DNA from: Bacillus_BD sp963787345
GTDB lineage: Bacteria > Bacillota > Bacilli > Bacillales > Cytobacillaceae
Length of the DNA stretch: 64,000 nt
Direction: 5' to 3'
Assembly (NCBI GenBank): GCA_963787345.1
Contig: CAWBCW010000027.1
Span: 186,001 to 250,000 of the forward strand
Shown here: piece by piece, positions 54,918-63,173 of the stretch
Layout: each line of letters begins with the position of its first letter
Numbering within the stretch: the stretch's first letter is position 1
Notes under the pieces: model-generated
What the model saw: only the letters and a program-made list of their open reading frames with translations
What the model was told of the DNA's origin: nothing
Database searches by the model: none
Translations under genes and position numbers: made by a program

Positions 54918-55112
54918 AATCAAATTCGCCTCGGCGAATTTGCGCCCAGAGTTTATCGAGCTTTCAAAGGGATTCTTTCCTTTGAAAATCTGTGGCATCC
55001 GCCGGAGGCTTTAACTTCATTCATCCGGGGTTTGACCCCCCACTAGATTGATAAAGGCTTGTATTCATTTCGCCACTTATAGATGTGAGAAACTTATGCC
55101 CAAGGAAGTTAA
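54918..55112 (+). repeat. Dispersed structured repeat, copy 3
   Basis: Begins three bases after the yjcD stop with the perfect palindrome AATTCGCC-TC-GGCGAATT, then TGCGCCCAGA, ATCCGCCGGAGGCTTTAACT and CACTTATAGA, ending AAGGAAGTTAA. Same family as the copies at 9003 and 29900. Confidence 0.85.
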
Positions 55113-55123
55113 TCATTTCATTT

Positions 55124-55155
55124 GAAAAAGCTGTCTCATTCGTGACAGCTTTTTC
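55124..55155 (-). terminator. spoVIF terminator
   Basis: GAAAAAGCTGTC / GACAGCTTTTTC perfect stem, U-tract both ways. Confidence 0.92.
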
Positions 55156-55157
55156 AC

Positions 55158-55412
55158 TTACTTTTTATTAATCATATTCGTAATCGTATTAATATCTAAT
55201 TGTTTGCCATCTTTTACGATCGATTCAACAATTTTATTTTCAGTTTCTTTTGATACTTGTTTATTGGCAATTTTGGAAACACGTTGAATGACATGCCGCA
55301 CTGTTTTTTCATCTTTAAAGTTTGCATTTTGCAATGAATTTGCTAATTCCAAAATTTCTTTCATATTCACGCCTGTTTTCTTTTCAATATTTTTAAAAAA
55401 ATGATTATCCAT
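55158..55412 (-). CDS. spoVIF: Stage VI sporulation protein F (SpoVIF)
   Basis: 84 residues, ATG after GGGAGG. FFKNIEKKTGVNMKEILELA and NANFKDEKTVRHVIQRVSK match the small SpoVIF/YjcC family, needed late in sporulation for coat assembly through GerE in B. subtilis. Its place next to yjcD and yjcZ is the same as in B. subtilis. Confidence 0.88.
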   Translation of the reverse strand: MDNHFFKNIEKKTGVNMKEILELANSLQNANFKDEKTVRHVIQRVSKIANKQVSKETENKIVESIVKDGKQLDINTITNMINKK

Positions 55413-55512
55413 TACGTGAGCCTCCCTCTTCAGTCTAGACTAGTCAGCCATGGCCTTATATCACTCTTATAGTATGAAGAGACCGAAGAATTGGTGAAAA
55501 GAAACAAGAAAA

Positions 55513-55538
55513 AAAGCCGCTCAAAGATGAGCAGCTTT
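55513..55538 (-). terminator. yjcZ terminator
   Basis: AAAGCTGCTC / GAGCGGCTTT with AAAGAT-type loop, then TTTTTCTTG on the minus strand. Confidence 0.85.
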
Positions 55539-55557
55539 CCTTTATTCAGAGTGGATA

Positions 55558-55695
55558 TTAATAGAAGCTTGCACCAACGATAATTAACAAAATAAACAAT
55601 ACAACGATTAACACGAAAGTGCTGCCACCACCGTATCCACCGCCATAGCCATAACCGCCGCCATAGCCGCCGTATCCGCCACATCCGAAGCCCAT
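55558..55695 (-). CDS. yjcZ: YjcZ family Gly/Tyr-rich sporulation membrane peptide
   Basis: 45 residues, MGFGCGGYGGYGGGYGYGGG followed by GGSTFVLIVVLF and a hydrophobic tail ending ASFY. This is the tiny-TM YjcZ/SscA family found only in spore formers: Gly/Tyr head plus one membrane helix. The ribosome site is GTGAGGTG. Some members affect coat assembly; otherwise unknown. Often missed because of its size. Confidence 0.88.
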   Translation of the reverse strand: MGFGCGGYGGYGGGYGYGGGYGGGSTFVLIVVLFILLIIVGASFY

Positions 55696-55825
55696 ATTTT
55701 TCACCTCACTTCATTTTGAGTCACTAATAGAATATGAAAAAGTGAAATAAAAGGTGAGGCAGGCTTCTAAAGATAGGCCCCCATTTCTAAAAACAAGGAG
55801 AATCATTCGTTATATTTATATAAAA

Positions 55826-56182
55826 TCAACCTTTCGGCTTAAAAATGAGTGCTCCGAGAAAACCAAAGACGATCGCAGCAGAAATCCCTGAACTTGTGAC
55901 CTCAAACATTCCCGTCAATACCCCTATTATTCCGTGTTGTTCCGCTTCCTGTAAAGCACCATGAACGAGGGAATTTCCAAAACTTAAAATAGGCACAGTG
56001 GCTCCTGCTCCTGCAAAATCAATCAGCGGCTCATATAATCCCAATCCATCTAGTAGGGCCCCGACAACGACTAATAGACTTAACGTATGACCCGGTGTTA
56101 ATTTTGCTACGTCAAATAATAACTGACCTACTACACAAAAAAGTCCTCCTACTACAAATGCCCAAAAAAACATCGGTAACAT
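55826..56182 (-). CDS. spoVAE: Spore DPA-channel protein SpoVAEb
   Basis: 118 residues, four membrane helices. TPGHTLSLLVVVGALLDGLG, AGAGATVPILSFGNSLVHGA and GMFEVTSSGISAAI are the family's conserved segments. With SpoVAC and SpoVAD it moves Ca-dipicolinate into the forespore and out during germination. Third gene of the operon. Confidence 0.92.
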   Translation of the reverse strand: MLPMFFWAFVVGGLFCVVGQLLFDVAKLTPGHTLSLLVVVGALLDGLGLYEPLIDFAGAGATVPILSFGNSLVHGALQEAEQHGIIGVLTGMFEVTSSGISAAIVFGFLGALIFKPKG

Positions 56183-56211
56183 TTTATCAACCCCATTTTC
56201 TCAAAGATATT

Positions 56212-57222
56212 TTATATTTCAATTGATACGGCATGCGCAATACAGGGAATACTATCCTTTTGTTGAACGGAAAGTGGTGATAATAAAGCGCCTGTTGCCA
56301 CAACTAAAATTCGTTTGTATACCCCTTTCTTCATTTGATTTAATAAATGGCCATATAAGACGGTCGCAGAGCAGCCTGCTCCACTCGCTCCCGCATGTAC
56401 AGGTTGATCTTCTTTATAAATCATTAAGCCACAATCTTGAAAACGTTCTTGATCAATCTTTAATCCATTATCGTCCAATAGTTCTAGAACGGTATCTCTT
56501 CCAACTTTCGCTAAGTCTCCGGTAACAATTAGGTCATAATAGGATGGATCCCTTTGTAAATCTTTAAAATGAGCAACGATCGTATCTGCAGCAGACGGCG
56601 CCATCGCTCCCCCCATATTAAAGGGATCTGTTAATCCCATATCAATCACTTTTCCAATCGTTGCACTCGTTGTATAAGGGAGGTTAACTTGATTCGTATT
56701 AGCGGTTATCAGTCCTACACCTGCCCCTGTTGTCGTCCATTGTGCGGTTGGCGGCTTTTGTCCTCCATATTCAGTTGGATACCTAAATTGTTTTTCTGTC
56801 GAAGCATTATGACTAGATGAACCTGTTAAAATATTTTTTGCTCCATGGTAATTAATCATAAAAGATGCTAATGCTAACCCTTCCATCGAAGTAGAACACG
56901 CACCAAAAATGCCAAAGTAAGGAATTCCAGCAGTCCGTGCCGCGAAGCTTGTTGGAGTGATTTGATTAATTAAATCACCTGCAATAAGAAACTGGATGTC
57001 TTCTTTTTGCAAATCTGCTTTTTGCAGAGCGGTTTGAATCGCTTCCTCCATCAATGTTCGTTGGGCTTTTTCATATGAATCCTGTCCCATCCATAAATCA
57101 TCATGCAAGATATCGAAATCCTCCGCTAAGTTTCCATTTGCTTCAAAAGGACCGCCTGTTACTCCTGTTGCTGCAATAACTGGATGATTCTCAAATATCC
57201 AAGATTGGTTTCCAATAAGCAT
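56212..57222 (-). CDS. spoVAD: Dipicolinate-binding protein SpoVAD
   Basis: 336 residues from ATG 57222 (TAATG overlap with spoVAC, GGGGGG upstream). Thiolase-like fold with GIFGACSTSMEGLALAS around the Cys, and HAGASGAGCSATV near the C-terminus. SpoVAD binds dipicolinate at the spore inner membrane surface. Confidence 0.95.
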   Translation of the reverse strand: MLIGNQSWIFENHPVIAATGVTGGPFEANGNLAEDFDILHDDLWMGQDSYEKAQRTLMEEAIQTALQKADLQKEDIQFLIAGDLINQITPTSFAARTAGIPYFGIFGACSTSMEGLALASFMINYHGAKNILTGSSSHNASTEKQFRYPTEYGGQKPPTAQWTTTGAGVGLITANTNQVNLPYTTSATIGKVIDMGLTDPFNMGGAMAPSAADTIVAHFKDLQRDPSYYDLIVTGDLAKVGRDTVLELLDDNGLKIDQERFQDCGLMIYKEDQPVHAGASGAGCSATVLYGHLLNQMKKGVYKRILVVATGALLSPLSVQQKDSIPCIAHAVSIEI

Positions 57223-57695
57223 TAAATAACCCCCCACATAATCAGCAGTGTTTTAATTAATGCCACAACAAAGGCTGCAAACACGCCAAATAGGATAACG
57301 GATCCAGCTAACTTGAACATGTTGCCACCAACCCCTAATACAAATCCCTCTGTACGATGTTCAATCGCTGCTGAAATTACTGCATTTCCAAACCCTGTAA
57401 TCGGTACAGCACTTCCTGCACCAGCAAATTGTCCAAAGCGGTCATATATGCCAAAACCAGTTAATAGCATGGAAATAAAAATGAGCGTTGCGACAGTTGG
57501 GTTCCCTGCTGTTTGTTCGGTAAAATTAAAAAAATAAATATAAAAATAACTGATTGCCTGTCCGACCGTGCAAATTAAACCGCCTACGAAAAATGCTTTT
57601 ATACAATTTTTAAAAACAGGTCTTTTAATTTCATGCTTTTGCTGTATTTGATCATATTTTTGTTGTTCGGGCGTCTTTTTTTCTTGATTTGTCAT
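57222..57695 (-). CDS. spoVAC: Spore mechanosensitive-like channel protein SpoVAC
   Basis: 157 residues, ATG after AAAGGGG. A charged N-terminal tail of about 30 residues then four helices; GFGIYDRFGQFAGAGSAVPI TGF-type sequence and the FRTEG-like EHRTEGFVLGVGGNMFKLAG segment fit SpoVAC. First intact gene of spoVAC-AD-AEb. Confidence 0.93.
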   Translation of the reverse strand: MTNQEKKTPEQQKYDQIQQKHEIKRPVFKNCIKAFFVGGLICTVGQAISYFYIYFFNFTEQTAGNPTVATLIFISMLLTGFGIYDRFGQFAGAGSAVPITGFGNAVISAAIEHRTEGFVLGVGGNMFKLAGSVILFGVFAAFVVALIKTLLIMWGVI

Positions 57696-57710
57696 GTTTT
57701 TACCCCTTTC

Positions 57711-58189
57711 TTACGTCAACTCTTTCTTTAATTCAATGATCTCGTCCAACCTTTTTTGTGCCTCTTCATTTGAAAAGTTCGGTTCCTTCATTTTCTCGCC
57801 TAATCGAAACGCTTCTAAAAAAATTTTATAATCGCTTGAAACAACAAAATTTTCATCAGGATATTTTTTCTCAAGCATTTCTGTTACTTCTTTTTCAATT
57901 TTTTTCATCCGAAACCTTTGGAGATGCTTTACTTTGTAGACAACAAGGTCTTCATCTTCCCCTTTAATAACTGCTACATCATAAATATAATCTCTTCTTT
58001 TCTACATCTTTTTTTATTTCTTCTGCTTTTACATGATTCTCTACCAGAGGTAGTATCCGTAGGCGTCGGATTTGTCATCTGAAGTAAGGTCAGATAATCT
58101 TGATCTCCCTTAACTTCATTTTTATTACATCCCGTAACGATTACTAAGCCCAGAAAAATCATAATGATTACTTTCATTTTTTTCTTCAT
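57711..58189 (-). pseudogene. Frameshifted YhcN/YlaJ-type spore lipoprotein
   Basis: The N-terminal frame (from ATG 58189) has a signal peptide with lipobox VTGC and runs to about TPTDTTSG. The middle (VENHVKAEEIKKDVEK) is in a second frame and the C-terminal part (YDVAVIKGEDEDLVVYKVKH, then RFRMKKIEKEVTEMLEKK) in a third. Two frameshifts thus split a gene of about 155 residues of the YhcN/YlaJ lipoprotein type, usual upstream of accessory spoVA clusters. One shift lies near a run of seven A, so sequencing error must be excluded. The last 65 residues alone have an ATG at 57908 but lack an export signal. Confidence 0.72.
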
Positions 58190-58301
58190 AATCTACCCTT
58201 CCTATGTAAAAATTACGTTATTTGTAGTATTATTTTCTACTTTAATAAGCAATTTATGAATGATTCCCATATAAATTTATTTTTCTAATCCAACAGAACA
58301 A

Positions 58302-58338
58302 AAAAGCATAGCATCATTTTCATAGATACTACGCTTTT
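58302..58338 (-). terminator. Terminator of the Cys-rich small gene
   Basis: AAAAGC.TAG.ATC pairs with GAT.CTA.GCTTTT; TTTTTTG follows on the minus strand. Confidence 0.8.
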
Positions 58339-58376
58339 ATCCCATCGATGATCCAATTAATAAACCATTCATCGGG

Positions 58377-58490
58377 TTATGATTTCTTTTTCCCACATCC
58401 ACAACCCTTTTTCTTTGTAGCTTTATTTCCTTTATTGACCTGCTTAATAGAAGGTGATGTCGACTGCTTTTGTTCCTGTTTTCGATTCAT
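58377..58490 (-). CDS. 37-residue basic protein with GCGCG motif
   Basis: Reads MNRKQEQKQSTSPS...KKKGCGCGKKKS. GGAGG lies six bases before the ATG at 58490 and a terminator follows, so it is probably expressed. Two Cys in a KKKGCGCGKKKS tail, the rest polar and positive. Not recognised; its neighbours are coat and spore-membrane genes, so a spore role is possible. Could bind metal or be cross-linked through the cysteines. Confidence 0.6.
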   Translation of the reverse strand: MNRKQEQKQSTSPSIKQVNKGNKATKKKGCGCGKKKS

Positions 58491-58589
58491 AAAATACCTC
58501 CATTTCATCATTGTTATCACATTATATGCTGTAAAAAACAGCTTGTGTAAACTAGATGTCTATTAATGGAGTTACTTGAAACAAAAAAT

Positions 58590-58940
58590 TTACAGCCAAT
58601 TTTGGATAATCGTTTCGATGATCGCTGCAAGCCCGCTAATCGCTAAAATAATCAACACGGGTACAGCAAAGGTTGGCCATAATACAAAAAAAGCATATAA
58701 ACAAATTGATGACCATACTCCTGTACACCAATAGCAGCTTAATAACTCACCGAAGAATCCCTTCACCACTCCATCTTTAGGGATTAAATAAACTGCCTTT
58801 TCACCTTTTTCATCCACTTCTTCTACCTCTCTTATAAAGATATTTCTTATAAAAGCAGTAATTTTGTCAAAAACCAATAAACGGGTCAGACGAAAAGAGG
58901 CCAACCCTAACAAAATAAATTCTAGAAATGTAATATTCAT
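58590..58940 (-). CDS. DUF1360 membrane protein
   Basis: 116 residues, ATG at 58940. Helix at 5-22, a charged loop (EVEEVDEKGEKAVYL), the signature GELLSCYWCTGVW (about 64-76) and two further helices. DUF1360 proteins such as YngL are linked to sporulation in Bacillus; function not known. Next to cotZ, in opposite direction. Confidence 0.78.
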   Translation of the reverse strand: MNITFLEFILLGLASFRLTRLLVFDKITAFIRNIFIREVEEVDEKGEKAVYLIPKDGVVKGFFGELLSCYWCTGVWSSICLYAFFVLWPTFAVPVLIILAISGLAAIIETIIQNWL

Positions 58941-58980
58941 TTACCAAACACTCCCGATTCCTTATCAAATTGTTACGATC

Positions 58981-59010
58981 AAACGCCTATTTTTTGAAAA
59001 AAAGGCGTTT
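58981..59010. terminator. Hairpin in the cotZ upstream region
   Basis: AAACGCCT-ATTTTTT-G-AAAAAAA-GGCGTTT style inverted repeat, nearly perfect over 28 bases. It separates the divergent DUF1360 and cotZ genes. No gene ends here, so it is not an ordinary terminator. Confidence 0.4.
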
Positions 59011-59017
59011 GTCCGTT

Positions 59018-59045
59018 ACCCATTAGCCGCTTCAACAATATGTTA
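59018..59045 (+). promoter_or_regulatory. Candidate SigK promoter of cotZ
   Basis: ACC (59018-59020), 16 bases, AATATGTTA (59037-59045) compared with the SigK pattern AC-N16-CATANNNTA; one mismatch in the -10. CotZ genes are SigK/GerE dependent in B. subtilis. Confidence 0.5.
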
Positions 59046-59086
59046 TTAATGTAAATACACTATCGAATAATAAGGAGGAAAAAAAC

Positions 59087-59602
59087 ATGGGTTGTGGAAA
59101 AAAAGATAATGACACAATAGGTAAACATAATTGTATTTGTGAAGTCGTTCGTGCGATTAAAGATATCCAAGACAATGTTATGGAAGAGGATTGTGAATGT
59201 CCTAAAAACTGTTTCCGTGAGCCACTAGGCTCACTTGAATCTCCAAGTTCCCGTAGAAAACCTGCGAATACAAGGGTTTTTGTCTTAAAAACAGCGGATG
59301 GTTCCCCATTCCACGCGTTCTTCAAATCTCGTGACTGTCATTGCGTATCAATTTTCTTTAGAGTAGAAGAGGTGTTTGATAACTGCTGTGCTACTTTACG
59401 TGTACTACGCCCAACGAAGAAAGGCGATGGCAGCCGTGACACACTTGATCTAACGAAAAATTGCTGCATTGACCTAGATGCATTTTGCGATTTAGACTTA
59501 GATGGATTCCTTACAACAAATGATTGCATTACCGTAGACCTAAGCTGCTTCTGTGCAATTCAATGCATCACTGACACTCATCTAGATGATCTTTGCGATT
59601 AA
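59087..59602 (+). CDS. cotZ: Spore coat/crust protein CotZ
   Basis: 171 residues, ATG after AAGGAGG. 18 cysteines, with CICEVVRAIKDIQD at the start and ESPSSRRKPANTRVFVLKT, SPFHAFFKSRDCHCVSIFFR in the core, the features of CotY/CotZ, which form the disulfide-linked outermost crust lattice. cotZ and cotO converge here, close to fabI, as in the B. subtilis neighbourhood. CotY would be hard to tell apart by sequence alone. Confidence 0.9.
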   Translation: MGCGKKDNDTIGKHNCICEVVRAIKDIQDNVMEEDCECPKNCFREPLGSLESPSSRRKPANTRVFVLKTADGSPFHAFFKSRDCHCVSIFFRVEEVFDNCCATLRVLRPTKKGDGSRDTLDLTKNCCIDLDAFCDLDLDGFLTTNDCITVDLSCFCAIQCITDTHLDDLCD

Positions 59603-59613
59603 TCGAATCATGA

Positions 59614-59644
59614 TAAAAAAGGCCAGCAAAGCTGGCTTTTTTTA
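59614..59644. terminator. Terminator between cotZ and cotO
   Basis: GCCAGC / GCTGGC with AAA loop and long A/T tracts on both sides. Confidence 0.88.
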
Positions 59645-60253
59645 TTTTAAACCTAACATTTTAATATCAATGAGATCATTGAAGGTCAATTCCACTTTTT
59701 TATTGTTAAATTGTTTAATTTCAATCAAGTTATCTACTGATTGCTCCAAAAAACCTTTTATCGAGCTATTTTTAGTTATAAAAATGCAAGGTACGGGAGG
59801 TAATTGTTTCGGGAAGTGCTCCAAGTAGTTTAACTTTTCCTGAATCCCCATCTCTTTAAAGCCTTTCACTGGTTTAAACGAAATTGATTTTTGGCTTCTT
59901 TTCGGTTGAGAAGGAGATGGATTTTCTTCCTGAGTACTTTGATCTTGATGATATTGCTCAATGATTTCTTGAACATCTTCCGTTTCTAATTTTTTTAAAT
60001 CCCTTTTATTGGGACTTTGTATCTCTTTTCCTACGTTTATCTTTTCTTCCTCTAGATTTACTTCATTTGTTTCAACGAGTAACTGTTCTTCCTTTTGGGA
60101 ATCAAACTTTTCCTTAGCTTCATCATTCAATAACGGTTTTTGATCGACGGGTGGTTTTGTCAAAATAAAAGTCTCCTGCATACTAGCCTTTGGAAATTTA
60201 ATCGCAGGCTGCATGATATATAATAGCGGTTCACGTGATTGATTCGTAGACAT
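59642..60253 (-). CDS. cotO: Spore coat protein CotO
   Basis: 203 residues, hydrophilic. REPLLYIMQPAIKFPKASMQ at the N-terminus and the C-terminal GIQEKLNYLEHFPKQLPPVP, TFNDLIDIKMLGLK segments fit the CotO (YjbX) family; the middle is a Lys/Glu/Gln-rich low-complexity stretch. CotO is a morphogenetic protein of the outer coat. It lies between cotZ and fabI. Confidence 0.88.
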   Translation of the reverse strand: MSTNQSREPLLYIMQPAIKFPKASMQETFILTKPPVDQKPLLNDEAKEKFDSQKEEQLLVETNEVNLEEEKINVGKEIQSPNKRDLKKLETEDVQEIIEQYHQDQSTQEENPSPSQPKRSQKSISFKPVKGFKEMGIQEKLNYLEHFPKQLPPVPCIFITKNSSIKGFLEQSVDNLIEIKQFNNKKVELTFNDLIDIKMLGLK

Positions 60254-60330
60254 TCAAGTCTCCTCCTTGATTAGGGAATCTACCCATATATCTATGCAGC
60301 CAAAGGGAAATTTGTTTCATAAAAAAACAA

Positions 60331-60378
60331 AAAAAGAAGAACCTCTTCCTTTTTCATTCGGAAGTAAGTTCTTCTTTT
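60331..60378 (-). terminator. fabI terminator
   Basis: AAAAGAAGAAC...TCC pairs with GGA...GTTCTTCTTTT; T-rich on the minus strand. Confidence 0.88.
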
Positions 60379-60384
60379 ATATTT

Positions 60385-61161
60385 TTATCCTAATACATGG
60401 TAACCGGAATCAACATGGATAAATTCTCCTGTTATCCCTCTAGCCATGTCGCTAAATAAAAAGACAGCTGTATCCCCAACTTCTTCAGGAGTTGTCGTTC
60501 TTCTTAATGGGGCTCTTTCTTCGATCACATTTAAGACTGAATTAAAATCACTGATTCCTTTTGCTGATAATGTTCGGATTGGGCCAGCAGAAATTGCATT
60601 TACTCGAATCCCTTCCTTACCAAGGTCAGCTGCTAAGTATTTTACACTTGCATCAAGGGACGCTTTTGCCACTCCCATCACATTATAATTAGTTACGACT
60701 CGCTCTCCGCCAAGGTAAGTCAACGTAACAATACTTCCACCTTCTGCCATTAACGGACGGGCTTCTTTGGCAACAGCCGTTAAAGAGTATGAACTAATAT
60801 TTTGTGCTAAAAGGAAGCCTTCACGAGTAGTATTCATATACTCCCCATCAAGTTCCTCTTTATTTGCGAACGCAATACAATGAGCAATCCCGTGAATGGT
60901 TCCCACTTTTTCTTTAATTTGAGCAAAACATTTAGCAATATCATCATCACTTGTTACATCACACGGAAGAATAAGAGAATCACTTCCACCTTCTAAAGAT
61001 TGAGCCAAGTCCGTTACGTTTTTTTCAAGACGCTCCCCAGCATATGTAAAAATAAGACGTGCTCCTGAAGCATGTAAAGATCTCGCTATTCCCCATGCGA
61101 TACTTCGTTTATTCGCTACTCCCATTACGACAAATGTTTTGCCCGCTAGACTAATTGTCAT
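60385..61161 (-). CDS. fabI: Enoyl-[acyl-carrier-protein] reductase FabI
   Basis: 258 residues, Rossmann fold. GVANKRSIAWGIAR cofactor loop; active-site Tyr-x6-Lys arrangement is present (YNVMGVAK, with the upstream Tyr in SYSLTAV-type helix); SAGPIRTLSAKGI loop covers the substrate. It carries out the last reduction of each fatty acid elongation cycle and is the triclosan-type target. A FapR-like operator overlaps the upstream region. Confidence 0.95.
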   Translation of the reverse strand: MTISLAGKTFVVMGVANKRSIAWGIARSLHASGARLIFTYAGERLEKNVTDLAQSLEGGSDSLILPCDVTSDDDIAKCFAQIKEKVGTIHGIAHCIAFANKEELDGEYMNTTREGFLLAQNISSYSLTAVAKEARPLMAEGGSIVTLTYLGGERVVTNYNVMGVAKASLDASVKYLAADLGKEGIRVNAISAGPIRTLSAKGISDFNSVLNVIEERAPLRRTTTPEEVGDTAVFLFSDMARGITGEFIHVDSGYHVLG

Positions 61162-61190
61162 TTATTATACCCCCACAATCACTACAAGTT

Positions 61191-61209
61191 ATTAGTACCT
61201 AGTCTTAAT
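61191..61209 (-). promoter_or_regulatory. Candidate FapR operator of fabI
   Basis: ATTAGTACCTAGTCTTAAT, an imperfect inverted repeat close to the FapR pattern TTAGTACC-N-GGTACTAA, 30 bp before fabI. FapR represses fatty acid genes until malonyl-CoA rises. Confidence 0.65.
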
Positions 61210-61254
61210 GTTACTATATATAATTTGAAAAGAAAAGATTTGAAAACACATTAA

Positions 61255-63117
61255 TCAATAATACCTTCCGTATTGGAGTTCTTGAGTCAATTCCTCTACG
61301 TACTCTTTTGTCCCCGTCACAATTAATCGGTCATCTAATTGTAATTCTGTTTCACCATGTGGAACAATGGAATCATCTCCGCGGAAAATCCGGACAAAAA
61401 TCACATCACCAGTAAAAGGAAATTCCCTTAGCTTTACCCCTTCATATTTGCGATTCTGTAATTGGATTTCGAATAGAGAGTTTTCAATATTCGTTAAAAT
61501 ATTAATAATATGTGGCGACTCTATTAAAGCCCGTAATAAAGTTTTTGTTGATAATAAAGTTGAAAACACTTCGATCCCTACATTTTTTAAAGTTGCCTCT
61601 AATTCCGGACTTTCAACCCGGCAAACGACTCGTTCAACTCCCTGTGTTTTCAAAGCTTTCCCTAAAGTGGCGTTGACTTCTTCTTCACCTGTTGAAATGA
61701 CGACTATTTCCGCTTCTTGAATTTCAGTCTCATTGATAGATTCAATAGAAAAGTCAGGGATTTCCACAATGTTAAAGAGAGATCCATTTGATTGAAGCTC
61801 TATTTTTTCTTGTTTTTTATGATAAATAATAGGATCATAAAGCCCCATTTTTAACTCTCGATAGACTGGCAAAGTAAATTGATTGGCGCCTATTATAGCT
61901 ATCTTGATTTTCTTCATATGTTCACCATCCAGCGGGAACAGCTTTTTAAACACAATTGGTGTAATAACTGAAGTGATTACAGCGACTAAAATGAACATCC
62001 CGCTCATTTCTTTTGTGATAATTCCCATATTTTCACCAATCGTCGCTGCAGCAATCACTAGTGATAACGTTGATGTTAGTAAAAATCCAGATGCAATGAC
62101 CGTTTTCTTATCATACCAACGTTTTAATAGATAGACTGGAATAAGTTTCGAAACCAGTAATCCAATTAATAATAATGGTATTAATAATAATAGCTTAGGT
62201 TCGCTAAATAGTGACCAAATATTTAAGTTCACTCCGATCATTACGAAGAAAATCGGGATAAAAAATCCATAACCAAATGAATCAAGTTTATGAACTAATT
62301 CTTGGTTAGGTGAAAGCATAGAAACGAGTACCCCTGCTAAAAATGCTCCAAGTATATTCTCGGCTCCCACCGTTTCAGAAATCGCGACAAGGAAAATAAT
62401 GAGGGTAAAAACACCTCTCGTTCCAATTTGAATCGTCCCCGTTGCCATTGAATCTAAATATGGAGTGTCTCTTTTTTTGAATCCACGTAATAATAAATAA
62501 AGCAAGACTCCCGCAGCAAACAAGATGAGAAGAAGCCATGTATTTCCACCGTCTTCATAAAGAGACGCAAATACGGCTAACAGAATCATTGTCACTAAAT
62601 CTGCAATAACAGCAACTAGCAAAATAATTTGCCCAATCCCCGTTTGCATAAGATGAGCTTCCTTCAAAGTTGGGACTACCACTCCGAGTGAGATCGTTGA
62701 AATGATAATCGTCATTAAAAAGACATTGTCAATAAATCCTGCGAAAACAAATAAATACGATAATAAAAGTGATAAAATAAAGATACCAATAAAGATAAGC
62801 GTCGCCGTTAAAAAGGTGTTAGGTTCTAACTTTCCATTTGGTAGTTTTGCTCGTTTTTTACTACCGGAAAACGCCTTAAAGTCAATTTCCAGACCACTTA
62901 AAAACATGAGAAAGATAAACCCAAGTGTTGAAAGTGTTTCAAGCCACATATCCGTTTCTACGATATCAAAACCGCTTTTTCCAAGAATTAATCCTATCAT
63001 GATTTCCGCAACAACAACTGGGATCATATTTAATTTCAATTTGTGTAAAATAAGGGGTGTTAAAAACGCAGCAAAAATAACAATTAATAAAGATGTAACA
63101 GATATGCCATGCTCCAT
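61255..63117 (-). CDS. yjbQ: CPA2-type K+/Na+:H+ antiporter with TrkA domains (YjbQ)
   Basis: 620 residues. Twelve or so helices to about 400 (Na+/H+ exchanger domain), then a TrkA-N nucleotide-binding domain (KIAIIGANQFTLPVYREL near 403-420) and a TrkA-C domain at the end (VPHGETELQLDDRLIVTG). ATG after AAGGAGG. Such proteins are ligand-gated cation exporters. Its pairing with divergent prpE matches B. subtilis yjbQ. Confidence 0.9.
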   Translation of the reverse strand: MEHGISVTSLLIVIFAAFLTPLILHKLKLNMIPVVVAEIMIGLILGKSGFDIVETDMWLETLSTLGFIFLMFLSGLEIDFKAFSGSKKRAKLPNGKLEPNTFLTATLIFIGIFILSLLLSYLFVFAGFIDNVFLMTIIISTISLGVVVPTLKEAHLMQTGIGQIILLVAVIADLVTMILLAVFASLYEDGGNTWLLLILFAAGVLLYLLLRGFKKRDTPYLDSMATGTIQIGTRGVFTLIIFLVAISETVGAENILGAFLAGVLVSMLSPNQELVHKLDSFGYGFFIPIFFVMIGVNLNIWSLFSEPKLLLLIPLLLIGLLVSKLIPVYLLKRWYDKKTVIASGFLLTSTLSLVIAAATIGENMGIITKEMSGMFILVAVITSVITPIVFKKLFPLDGEHMKKIKIAIIGANQFTLPVYRELKMGLYDPIIYHKKQEKIELQSNGSLFNIVEIPDFSIESINETEIQEAEIVVISTGEEEVNATLGKALKTQGVERVVCRVESPELEATLKNVGIEVFSTLLSTKTLLRALIESPHIINILTNIENSLFEIQLQNRKYEGVKLREFPFTGDVIFVRIFRGDDSIVPHGETELQLDDRLIVTGTKEYVEELTQELQYGRYY

Positions 63118-63173
63118 ATTGGTCCTCCTTGCTCTATTTGATTTTTTATTTTGTAATCCAAAGGAGTTACACG

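Noticed and set aside
55430..55684. 84-residue Trp/Arg-rich minus-strand frame
   Set aside because: It is an out-of-frame reading of the yjcZ Gly/Tyr codons; the 45-residue YjcZ frame has the ribosome site and known family pattern.
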